A DNA stretch of 6,650 nucleotides from Gammaproteobacteria bacterium (GTDB lineage: Bacteria > Pseudomonadota > Gammaproteobacteria > JAPPPA01): positions 1-6,650 of the forward strand of contig JAPPPA010000222.1 in NCBI GenBank assembly GCA_028817755.1. The letters are read 5' to 3'. Positions 1-5,283 of the stretch are shown here, in pieces. Every line of letters begins with the position of its first letter. Position 1 is the stretch's first letter. A program made the position numbers and the translations under genes. The notes below the pieces were generated by a model. It had not been told where the DNA came from. It ran no database searches and was given only the letters and a program-made list of their open reading frames with translations.

Positions 1-9
1 GTGTTGCAT
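1..9 (-). CDS. gspK: Probable start of gspK (T2SS minor pseudopilin K), cut by window edge
   Basis: On the minus strand an ATG begins at position 9, sharing its A with the last base of the gspJ stop codon (TAATG). Only three codons (Met-Gln-His) lie inside the window. The same one-base overlap joins gspH to gspI and gspI to gspJ, and gspK is the gene that usually follows gspJ. The call rests on this junction and on gene order; no protein motif is visible. Confidence 0.4.
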
Positions 10-638
10 TAATACACTCCGTGGAAGAGGCGCTTAACTTCGCCCCAATCGCTGAGCTCTATGGTCATCTCAACCGCGCTGGGCAATAGCGTTGGTGATG
101 CGGGTGTGGTGCTATTTAAATTTACCGGCGGCCACTGGTCATGCCATTTGAGGGCTTGGTCTAGAAAGCGGAAGCGTAGTTTTTCAACGTTATTCAATAC
201 TTCTGAGATGAGTGTCTCTGTGTCTGGTGCTTGGTCCAATACTGGCCATTGATAGCGAATGAGTTTGTTGTCACGAATGCCGTAACCAACGCGCATTAAG
301 CTGCTGGCTTGGGTTTGCAGGTAAGTTTGACCACCGCCGCGTGTCCACTCCAGCGTGCGGTAAGGATCATCTGCAACACTGCGCATAGCGCCTTGCGGCG
401 TGCCGTATAAGTCCCGAATAGGGCGAGGACGCATTTGTTCCACATCGGCTTGAATGAGCAGCATGGATTTTTGCAGGCCGCTGAGGCGGTTCATATGCGT
501 TGCGGTGGCTTGGTCAGTATTCAGAATGAACTCTAGGCCGCCGTATGCCATCACCGAGATCACGCCAAAGATGAACATCGACACCAGCAGTTCCAGCATG
601 GTGAAGCCTTTTTGCGAAGTGCGCTTTAGCCTATCCAT
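9..638 (-). CDS. gspJ: Type II secretion minor pseudopilin GspJ
   Basis: This 209-residue protein is a minor pseudopilin. In known systems GspJ joins GspI, GspK and GspH at the tip of the periplasmic pseudopilus, which pushes folded substrates through the outer-membrane secretin. The N-terminus has a class III prepilin signal: a short basic leader ending in Lys10-Gly11, cleavage before Phe12, Glu16 at mature position +5, then a hydrophobic helix to about residue 35 (FTMLELLVSMFIF...). The rest is a periplasmic domain of normal length for the family, with a TLEWTRGG-type stretch near residues 95-103 that resembles GspJ proteins. The ATG shares one base with the gspI stop codon (TAATG), which fixes the start and suggests translational coupling. 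Prepilin peptidase (GspO/PilD) would process it but is not in this window. The family is clear; J is assigned from size, sequence flavour and operon order. Confidence 0.93.
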   Translation of the reverse strand: MDRLKRTSQKGFTMLELLVSMFIFGVISVMAYGGLEFILNTDQATATHMNRLSGLQKSMLLIQADVEQMRPRPIRDLYGTPQGAMRSVADDPYRTLEWTRGGGQTYLQTQASSLMRVGYGIRDNKLIRYQWPVLDQAPDTETLISEVLNNVEKLRFRFLDQALKWHDQWPPVNLNSTTPASPTLLPSAVEMTIELSDWGEVKRLFHGVY

Positions 639-1006
639 TATGGTTTACCGAGATAGGCGGTGAGAGAGGTGAGTACGGCTTCTTTATCGCTCGGCGCAAA
701 GACGTTGATATCAACTCGCCGCATATCGGCTTCTGGCGTGTTGTTGACGGTGTACTCCCAGCGCCAAGCTTCGCCGATCATCAGGGTTTCACCATTGCTT
801 GTGCCGGGCTTGGGGAACTGTCGAGTAACTTGCAGCTCGGTCAATTTGTTCATGGCAACCCAGTGCGCCACGGTTTTTTCCTTGAGATAAGCAGCTTCGT
901 AAACGTAGTTGCTGACGGTTTGAATAATGGCGGTCATCGGTAGGGCGATGAAAACCAGCGCCACTAGAATTTCAATGAGGGTGAAGCCCTTGTGCTGGCG
1001 GCGCAT
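638..1006 (-). CDS. gspI: Type II secretion minor pseudopilin GspI
   Basis: A 122-residue minor pseudopilin, the usual GspI size. The prepilin leader is only seven residues (MRRQHKG), cleaved before Phe8. Glu12 is at mature +5, and a hydrophobic helix runs to about residue 30 (FTLIEILVALVFIALPM). The segment near residues 43-60 (VAHWVAMNKLTELQ) matches the A-x-x-N-x-L/E pattern typical of GspI, and a W-R-W-E-Y segment follows near residues 80-85. In known T2SSs GspI is the hub of the I-J-K tip complex that starts pseudopilus assembly in the inner membrane. The gene overlaps gspH upstream and gspJ downstream by one base each (TAATG), so its translation probably depends on ribosomes finishing gspH. 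That matters here because the gspH start region is interrupted. Confidence 0.93.
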   Translation of the reverse strand: MRRQHKGFTLIEILVALVFIALPMTAIIQTVSNYVYEAAYLKEKTVAHWVAMNKLTELQVTRQFPKPGTSNGETLMIGEAWRWEYTVNNTPEADMRRVDINVFAPSDKEAVLTSLTAYLGKP

Positions 1007-1827
1007 TATTCGACCACCTCGCTACTAATTTTTAACGAGCCAATTAAATCGCCGTTAACGGTCCACTGGGTGAAGCTGTCGGGATGTCTAAACAGCGCTT
1101 CAAAGCCGGTGGCTTCGCCGCTGGAAAACAGCACAATGTGCGGCAGGTTTTGGCGGAAATCTGGCCCGGTTTGATTTTGTGTGTTTTGGCGCGCCGTTTG
1201 TGGTGCGGGGAAGCCTTTGACGGGGATGATATCTAAAGGTACGGGTTGCCCATTAAGGCTTAAGTTGATTTCGGCGTCATCGATCAATACATGGGCTTTG
1301 AAGTCGTCATCGCCTTGTAGGGGTAGCCAACCCGTATCTTTATCCCAAGCCCAAAAGCGGTAACCGTTTTGCCAAAGGCGAACGCCAAATTCGCGAGATT
1401 GCACAATCGCTTCGTCTTGCAGCAATGAGACTTGTGCGGAAAGTTTGCGACTTTCTTTTTCTATGCGGTCATCAAAGTTTTCGCCACTAATACTGAGCAT
1501 GGCGACACTTGCCATGACGCCGACAATAAAGATGACGACCAGTATTTCAAGAAGGGTGAAACCTTGCTGCTTAAGGAAGCTCTGATTGGATAGAACATGG
1601 CTCTGCGGATCTTCTCGCGTAAGCTGGCAAGGCGCAGCGCGCGGCTGAATGCTTATTGCCTTCACAAGCGCTGCAACGCAGTCCAGCTTACGCGAGAAGT
1701 CCGCCCTGTGGGGCTTGGCGAGGGTTCCGCACTCGGCGTTGCCGTTGCTGGCTTTAGAATGACTAAAGCGGCACAACGGCGTCTTGATTGCGAAAGCCTC
1801 GCCAAGCCAGAGACATCTTCTATCCAA
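1006..1827 (-). CDS. gspH: Minor pseudopilin GspH with its 5' end replaced by a palindromic element
   Basis: The recognisable protein starts at the prepilin signal KQQG/FTLLEILVVIF (codons from 1572 downward), with Glu at mature +5, and continues through a GspH-type periplasmic domain (about 185 mature residues) to a TAA overlapping the gspI ATG. GspH is the minor pseudopilin next to the I-J-K tip. Upstream of the Lys codon the frame stays open to a TTG at 1827, giving 273 codons. The first 85 of these are encoded by a foldback element (1573-1840) and resemble no pseudopilin leader. In-frame start candidates are TTG at 1827 (an AAGGAAG stretch lies six bases upstream, in the terminal repeat), another TTG at codon 18, and GTG at 1665. 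Each gives a leader far longer than usual. The natural start was probably ATG at 1876, now separated by the insertion and followed by an in-frame TAG. The gene may be crippled, poorly expressed or re-initiated; the open frame could still preserve coupling to gspI. Family call firm, start unresolved. Confidence 0.82.
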   Translation of the reverse strand: MDRRCLWLGEAFAIKTPLCRFSHSKASNGNAECGTLAKPHRADFSRKLDCVAALVKAISIQPRAAPCQLTREDPQSHVLSNQSFLKQQGFTLLEILVVIFIVGVMASVAMLSISGENFDDRIEKESRKLSAQVSLLQDEAIVQSREFGVRLWQNGYRFWAWDKDTGWLPLQGDDDFKAHVLIDDAEINLSLNGQPVPLDIIPVKGFPAPQTARQNTQNQTGPDFRQNLPHIVLFSSGEATGFEALFRHPDSFTQWTVNGDLIGSLKISSEVVE

Positions 1828-1840
1828 TCAGAGCTTCCTT
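1573..1840. mobile_element. MITE-like palindromic element, 268 bp, inserted in gspH leader codons
   Basis: The ends are inverted repeats: 1573-1595 pairs perfectly with 1818-1840 (23 bp; outer end AAGGAAGCTCTGATTGG). Pairing continues inward for ten positions with two mismatches (to 1605 and 1808), so 31 of 33 positions match. Inside are two further arms. Arm A pairs 1611-1627 with 1683-1699 (17 bp perfect, CTTCTCGCGTAAGCTGG) and has an inner 7-bp stem, 1634-1640 with 1668-1674. Arm B pairs 1712-1723 with 1797-1808 (12 bp perfect) and has inner stems 1741-1747/1774-1780 and 1751-1757/1763-1769. Together they form a three-way junction. No transposase is encoded, and no target duplication longer than an ambiguous AAG is visible. 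Size, terminal repeats and lack of coding content suggest a non-autonomous transposable or interspersed palindromic repeat. The family is not recognised, and whether it is multicopy cannot be seen from one window. Confidence 0.75.
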
Positions 1841-1876
1841 CACGTGAGCAGAGCAGCAAGTGGCGGGGCGCGTCAT
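1841..1876 (-). other. gspH: Stranded 5' end of gspH (12 leader codons)
   Basis: An ATG at 1876, nine bases after the gspG stop, opens twelve codons (Met-Thr-Arg-Pro-Ala-Thr-Cys-Cys-Ser-Ala-His-Val). These reach the edge of the palindromic element, where the frame soon meets TAG in the terminal repeat. Joining 1841 directly to 1572 continues in frame with Lys-Gln-Gln-Gly and the GspH prepilin helix. That gives a 16-residue leader and a protein of about 200 residues, both normal for GspH. No strong Shine-Dalgarno sequence is seen; coupling to gspG would serve. The alternative is that the element extends to here and the ATG is fortuitous. Confidence 0.6.
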
Positions 1877-1885
1877 GAGTTCTAG

Positions 1886-2329
1886 CTAGTTTTTGTCCCA
1901 GCTGGAAACGTCGGTATTTTCGTCTTCGCCGCCTTCAATGCCATCGGCGCCATAGGTCCAGATATCAAACGGGCCATTTTCGCCTGGGCTGAGGTATTGG
2001 TAAGGGTTGCCCCAAGGGTCATTCGGCAGATTGCTAATGTAGCCGCCGCCACGCCAGTTTTTTGGCTCTGGTTCGCCACTAGGTTTGCTTACTAATGCAT
2101 CCAAACCTTGTTCGGTGCTTGGGAAGCGGAAGTTGTCTAGCTTGTAGTTATTCAGGGCCCCAGCGAGGGTGCGGATGTCGCTTTTAGCCTTAATAGTGCG
2201 GGCTTCGCCTGCGCGACCGGTAATGTTTGGAACAATGGCGGCTGCCAAAATGCCCAAAATCACGACTACGATCATGACTTCGATCAAGGTAAAACCTTTT
2301 TGGGAACGGCCTAAGCGCTGCTGACGCAT
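1886..2329 (-). CDS. gspG: Type II secretion major pseudopilin GspG
   Basis: A 147-residue major pseudopilin, the repeating subunit of the T2SS pseudopilus. The leader MRQQRLGRSQKG is cleaved after Gly12. Phe13, Glu17 at mature +5 and a long hydrophobic helix follow (FTLIEVMIVVVILGILAAAIVP). GspG hallmarks are present: KAKSDIRTLAGALNNYKLDN (48-67), FPSTEQGL (69-76), LPNDPWGNPYQYLSPG (101-116), and an acidic FDIWTYGADG...EDEN tail (121-138) that carries the calcium-binding residues in this family. The start is set by AGGAGA (2335-2340) five bases upstream of ATG. It is the first minus-strand gene here, so gspC, D, E and F are not immediately upstream. A divergent membrane protease gene begins 76 bases away. 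Identification is very secure. Confidence 0.97.
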   Translation of the reverse strand: MRQQRLGRSQKGFTLIEVMIVVVILGILAAAIVPNITGRAGEARTIKAKSDIRTLAGALNNYKLDNFRFPSTEQGLDALVSKPSGEPEPKNWRGGGYISNLPNDPWGNPYQYLSPGENGPFDIWTYGADGIEGGEDENTDVSSWDKN

Positions 2330-2405
2330 GAATATCTCCTGAATGTTTATACCAAGGCTTGCCCTAAGGGCGTAACTGCCTATGCGATGCGGTTAATATA
2401 CCGGA

Positions 2406-3035
2406 ATGAATCCAAACAGCGCAGCCAAAATTAGTACGGCTAATGAAGCCGGCTCATCTCCTCACATGACCACATGGGTAGTGTGTGTTGTGGCCGCTAT
2501 TGGCGTTGCTGTATTGGCGCAGTACTTGTCGCCCGCGGTCACTGAGTGGCTGCGCTGGGAACATACCGCATCGTTCTCTCAAGGTTGGAGACCCGTTACC
2601 GGGCATTTTGTTCATTTGAGTGCGACACATGGGGCATTCAATATCGCCGCCATATTGCTGGTGTGGCGGTTGTTTTTAAAAGACTGGCAGCAGGGTGATG
2701 TTTTGCTGATGGCGCTGAGCATTCCGCTAACCGGGCTCTTGCTGTTTTTAGCTGATTTGCATTGGTATGTGGGCTTCTCTGGTGTGTTGCATGGCTGGTT
2801 TTTGCTGGGTGCTGTCCGTGTATGGCATGCGCAGAAAATATTTGCGGCGGCACTGGTGTTGGGGCTGCTACTTAAGTTGTGGTTTGAACCTAATAACCCC
2901 TTTGCTGCCAGTGAGGCGGAAATGATTGGTGGGCCTATTGCTTATGTCGCGCATCAGCTTGGCGTTTTGGCAATTGTTATTTTGCTCTTTTTCCATTTTG
3001 CATCCATCCCTCTCTGGGATAGAGTACGCCGCTAA
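2406..3035 (+). CDS. rrtA: Rhombosortase-like rhomboid intramembrane serine protease
   Basis: A 209-residue protein with about six hydrophobic segments (roughly 22-41, 74-91, 98-117, 120-138, 143-160, 173-198). The rhomboid features visible are GHFVHLSATHGAFN (66-79), whose His and Asn residues match the rhomboid helix-2 motif; GFSGVLHG (123-130), with the GxSG nucleophile Ser125; and AHQLG (182-186), with the probable catalytic His183. The compact size, the WRPVTGHFVHL stretch and the GFSGVLHG form match the rhombosortase subgroup, inner-membrane proteases that cleave GlyGly-CTERM tails from exported proteins, many of them T2SS clients. The divergent gspG operon fits this. ATG 2406 has no good Shine-Dalgarno; Met at 2466 (residue 21), just before the first helix, is an alternative start. 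fabD begins 25 bases downstream on the same strand. Rhomboid family firm; rhombosortase subgroup likely. Confidence 0.82.
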   Translation: MNPNSAAKISTANEAGSSPHMTTWVVCVVAAIGVAVLAQYLSPAVTEWLRWEHTASFSQGWRPVTGHFVHLSATHGAFNIAAILLVWRLFLKDWQQGDVLLMALSIPLTGLLLFLADLHWYVGFSGVLHGWFLLGAVRVWHAQKIFAAALVLGLLLKLWFEPNNPFAASEAEMIGGPIAYVAHQLGVLAIVILLFFHFASIPLWDRVRR

Positions 3036-3060
3036 CTCCAGACCATATATAAAAACATTT

Positions 3061-3984
3061 ATGAGCTTAATTGCAGTTTTTCCGGGGCAGGGTTCCCAGT
3101 CCCTTGGCATGTTGGCGGGCTACGCCAACGAATCAGCCGTAACCGATACCTTTAACGTTGCTAGTGAGGCCCTTGGCACAGACCTGTGGGCCTTGATTCA
3201 GGAAGACGAAACGCGCCTGAATCAAACTGAGTTTACTCAGCCTGCGTTGCTGGCTGCTTCTGTGGCCTTGTACCGTTTATGGCAAGAACGAGGCGGTGAT
3301 ACGCCAGCGCTAATGGCTGGGCACAGTTTGGGTGAATACAGCGCACTGACTTGCGCTGGCGCCTTTGATTTAGCTGACGCGATTAAGCTAGTTAACCAGC
3401 GTGGCCTTTGTATGCAGAATGCAGTACCTGCGGGAGTGGGTGCCATGGCCGCTGTGATTGGCCTTGACGATGCCGGCGTGCAGTCGCTTTGTGATGCGCT
3501 GGCCGGAGATGATGTATTAGCGCCTGTGAATTACAACAGCCCTGGCCAAGTGGTTGTGGCTGGCCATAAAGCGGCGGTTGATCGCGCCGTAGTAGAAGGT
3601 AAAGCACATGGAGCGCGTATGGTTAAGCCTTTGGCGGTGAGCGTGCCAAGCCATTGTGCGCTAATGACCGAAGCGGCTGAAAACTTTGCAGAAACCTTGA
3701 AATCCGCTGAGTTGAAAGTGCCTGCTGTGCCGGTAATTCATAACGTCACGGCGAAGCCAGAAACCGATCTTGAGGCTATTCAGCAAGCCCTGTTGCAACA
3801 GTTGTATAGCCCAGTACGTTGGGTTGAAAGTATGCAAACGGCTATTGATACCGGTGCTAGCCGAGCGGTAGAAATTGGTCCGGGCGCAGTGCTGCAGGGT
3901 TTAAATAAGCGTATTAAGAAAGATTGGCCTCAGGCTGGTACGGAGAAACCAGAGCAGCTTGATGCAGCCCTAGCAGCGTCATAG
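3061..3984 (+). CDS. fabD: Malonyl-CoA:ACP transacylase FabD
   Basis: This 307-residue cytoplasmic enzyme moves malonyl groups from CoA to acyl carrier protein, supplying the extender unit for fatty acid synthesis. The N-terminal FPGQGSQ (7-13) forms the oxyanion region with Gln11. GHSLGEYSAL (87-96) carries nucleophile Ser89. Arg114 (NQRGLCMQ) would bind the malonyl carboxylate, and His198 (VPSHCALM) is the catalytic base. A GPGAVLQGLNKRI segment (273-285) closes the fold. Length matches the family (about 310). The ATG at 3061 is chosen because the protein begins directly with the canonical strand (MSLIAVFPGQGSQ). The open frame extends further upstream but only as translation across the end of rrtA. 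No Shine-Dalgarno is evident before the start, and an AT-rich TATATAAA stretch lies at 3046-3053. fabG follows after 24 bases. Confidence 0.97.
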   Translation: MSLIAVFPGQGSQSLGMLAGYANESAVTDTFNVASEALGTDLWALIQEDETRLNQTEFTQPALLAASVALYRLWQERGGDTPALMAGHSLGEYSALTCAGAFDLADAIKLVNQRGLCMQNAVPAGVGAMAAVIGLDDAGVQSLCDALAGDDVLAPVNYNSPGQVVVAGHKAAVDRAVVEGKAHGARMVKPLAVSVPSHCALMTEAAENFAETLKSAELKVPAVPVIHNVTAKPETDLEAIQQALLQQLYSPVRWVESMQTAIDTGASRAVEIGPGAVLQGLNKRIKKDWPQAGTEKPEQLDAALAAS

Positions 3985-4008
3985 GTGCAGGCTTAAGTAG
4001 GAACAAAC

Positions 4009-4761
4009 ATGAATATCGATTTATCTGGAAAGTTGGCACTGGTAACGGGCGCAAGCCGTGGCATTGGCGCGGCCATTGCCGATGGTTTGGCGGCCGCCGG
4101 CGCGACCGTGATTGGTACAGCAACAAGTGAGGGTGGTGCTGAAGCTATCGAGGCCCGTTTAAAAGCTGTCAGTAGCGCTGAGCACCGTGGCGTGGTTTTG
4201 CGCTTAGATGATTTGGAAGCAGCTGAAGCAAGCTTAAAAGCTTTGATTACAGATGCGGGTACGCCTGCCATTGTGGTGAACAATGCGGGCATTACGCGTG
4301 ACAATCTTGCGATGCGAATGAACTTAGATGACTGGGATGCTGTCCTTAACACCAACTTGAAGGGTAGCTTCTCGGTCATTAAGAGCTGTTTGCGCGGCAT
4401 GATGAAGGCGCGTCACGGCCGAATTATCAATATTGGCTCGGTGGTTGGCAGTAGTGGCAACCCCGGTCAAGCGAACTATTCAGCCAGTAAAGCAGGCGTG
4501 TTAGGAATGACGCGTTCATTGGCGCAAGAGCTTGGATCGCGCGGAATCACCGTAAATGCGGTTGCTCCCGGTTTTATTGCAACGGATATGACCGATGCAT
4601 TAACCGACGAGCAACGTGACAAAATGGCTGCGGATATTCCGTTAGCGCGTTTAGGTGAGCCTGCCGATATTGCTCATGCCGTATGCTTTTTAGCGTCTGA
4701 TTCCGCGAGCTACATCACTGGTGAAACCCTACATGTAAACGGTGGTATGTACATGTGCTAA
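4009..4761 (+). CDS. fabG: 3-oxoacyl-ACP reductase FabG
   Basis: A 250-residue short-chain dehydrogenase/reductase that uses NADPH to reduce 3-ketoacyl-ACP to 3-hydroxyacyl-ACP. The nucleotide-binding motif TGASRGIG is at 13-20, NNAG at 91-94, and the catalytic tetrad is Asn116, Ser144 (IGSVVG), Tyr157 and Lys161 (YSASK). The PGFIATDMT segment (188-196) and the C-terminal GETLHVNGGMYM (238-249) are characteristic of FabG rather than other reductases. AGGA at 3999-4002, six bases before ATG, fixes the start. The gene follows fabD by 24 bases and precedes acpP after 115 bases, the standard gammaproteobacterial order. No terminator is visible between it and acpP, so read-through probably adds to acpP transcription. 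Confidence 0.97.
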   Translation: MNIDLSGKLALVTGASRGIGAAIADGLAAAGATVIGTATSEGGAEAIEARLKAVSSAEHRGVVLRLDDLEAAEASLKALITDAGTPAIVVNNAGITRDNLAMRMNLDDWDAVLNTNLKGSFSVIKSCLRGMMKARHGRIINIGSVVGSSGNPGQANYSASKAGVLGMTRSLAQELGSRGITVNAVAPGFIATDMTDALTDEQRDKMAADIPLARLGEPADIAHAVCFLASDSASYITGETLHVNGGMYMC

Positions 4762-4804
4762 GCCGAATTTGGTTTAGATGACTTACCCCAGTAATCATTC
4801 TGAC

Positions 4805-4832
4805 TTGGTTTTGTCATAAGTTTGATTACAAT
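4805..4832 (+). promoter_or_regulatory. Candidate acpP promoter
   Basis: In the 115-base fabG-acpP gap, TTGGTT (4805-4810) and TACAAT (4827-4832) are 16 bases apart; the -10 matches the sigma-70 consensus at five of six positions, the -35 at the key TTG. The expected start is near 4839. The bases just after the -10 (AAGCCCCGCCC) form a GC-rich discriminator, a known trait of stringently controlled promoters. A small stem, GCCC 4840-4843 with GGGC 4850-4853, would sit at the 5' end of the transcript. An acpP-specific promoter is known in other gammaproteobacteria; this placement is inferred. Confidence 0.42.
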
Positions 4833-4876
4833 AAGCCCCGCCCTAAGACGGGCATCCATTAAGAGGACTAAGAGAA

Positions 4877-5116
4877 ATGAGCAACAGCATTGAAGAACGC
4901 GTCACGAAAATCGTGATGGAGCAATTGGAAGTCAGCGAAGAGCAAGCAACCGCTAACGCTTCATTCGTCGACGATTTAGGCGCCGACTCGCTGGACACTG
5001 TAGAGCTAGTAATGGCTCTTGAAGAAGAATTTGAAGTAGAGATCCCTGACGAAGTAGCTGAGAAAATCACCAGCATTCAAGAAGCGATCGACTACGTTAA
5101 AGAGCAGCAAGGCTAA
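4877..5116 (+). CDS. acpP: Acyl carrier protein
   Basis: A 79-residue, strongly acidic four-helix protein that carries growing acyl chains on a 4'-phosphopantetheine arm. The attachment motif is GADSLDTVELVMALEEEF, with Ser38 as the modified residue, followed by the acidic recognition helix that docks with Fab enzymes. It starts MSNSIEERVTKI and ends DYVKEQQG, both very close to typical gammaproteobacterial AcpP. The start is supported by GAGGA at 4863-4867, nine bases upstream. It lies between fabG and fabF, has its own likely promoter, and is followed by a stem-loop that should limit transcription into fabF. This fits the need for ACP in large excess over the enzymes. Confidence 0.98.
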   Translation: MSNSIEERVTKIVMEQLEVSEEQATANASFVDDLGADSLDTVELVMALEEEFEVEIPDEVAEKITSIQEAIDYVKEQQG

Positions 5117-5133
5117 GCTTTACTGCTTTTTAT

Positions 5134-5149
5134 GGGCAGACATCTGCCC
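5134..5149. other. Short perfect hairpin just after acpP
   Basis: GGGCAGA (5134-5140) and TCTGCCC (5143-5149) form a perfect 7-bp inverted repeat with a two-base gap, or six pairs with a four-base loop. It begins 17 bases after the acpP stop. It is followed on the plus strand by CAAAAA, not by a T-run, so it is not a standard intrinsic terminator. A role in protecting or processing the acpP mRNA 3' end is possible. Confidence 0.5.
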
Positions 5150-5151
5150 CA

Positions 5152-5204
5152 AAAACCCGCATTATGAACTTCCGTTTTTAGGTTGTTCTAATGCGGGTTT
5201 TCAG
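5152..5204 (+). terminator. Stem-loop attenuator/terminator between acpP and fabF
   Basis: The segment 5152-5164 (AAAACCCGCATTA) is a perfect 13-bp inverted repeat of 5189-5201, ending GCGGGTTTT. The 24-base loop can add a GAAC/GTTC pairing (5166-5169 with 5185-5188). A GC-rich stem base followed by four T residues in the plus direction fits an intrinsic terminator. The short T-run and large loop suggest partial rather than complete termination. It would end many acpP transcripts and let some read into fabF. Confidence 0.6.
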
Positions 5205-5283
5205 TATCTGGTGGTTTCGCACCATTGCTAGATAGAATTTTATTGTCTTCAGCCTTTGTAGTGCTGATATGGAGCAACAGAAG

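Noticed and set aside
1597..1878. A 93-codon plus-strand open frame within the palindromic element
   Set aside because: It is almost entirely inside the inverted-repeat structure and shows no protein motif. Open frames on both strands are expected in such GC-rich foldback DNA.
2346..2351. TATAAA (minus strand) as a -10 box for gspG
   Set aside because: The start it predicts falls inside the AGGAGA ribosome site, and no reasonable -35 is found upstream.
2361..2371. GCCCTAAGGGC palindrome in the divergent intergenic region as an operator
   Set aside because: It has only five-base arms and matches no known operator. A similar GCCCTAAG at 4840 is probably chance.
2394..2400. TAATAT/TATATT block as a shared -10 for rrtA and the gsp operon
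   Set aside because: The AT-rich block is real, but no -35 is found at a proper distance on either strand, and for rrtA the transcript would be nearly leaderless.
2926..3060. Upstream in-frame extension of fabD adding 44 residues
   Set aside because: It overlaps the end of rrtA in another frame, resembles no FabD sequence, and the enzyme's conserved first strand starts at ATG 3061.
5243..5270. TTGTCT-16-TGATAT as a fabF promoter
   Set aside because: Transcription would begin near 5277, downstream of the GGAG ribosome site for ATG 5284.
5269..5283. Earlier ATG for fabF
   Set aside because: No ribosome site precedes it, and GGAG for the second ATG lies inside these five codons. Product from 5284 matches the family start.
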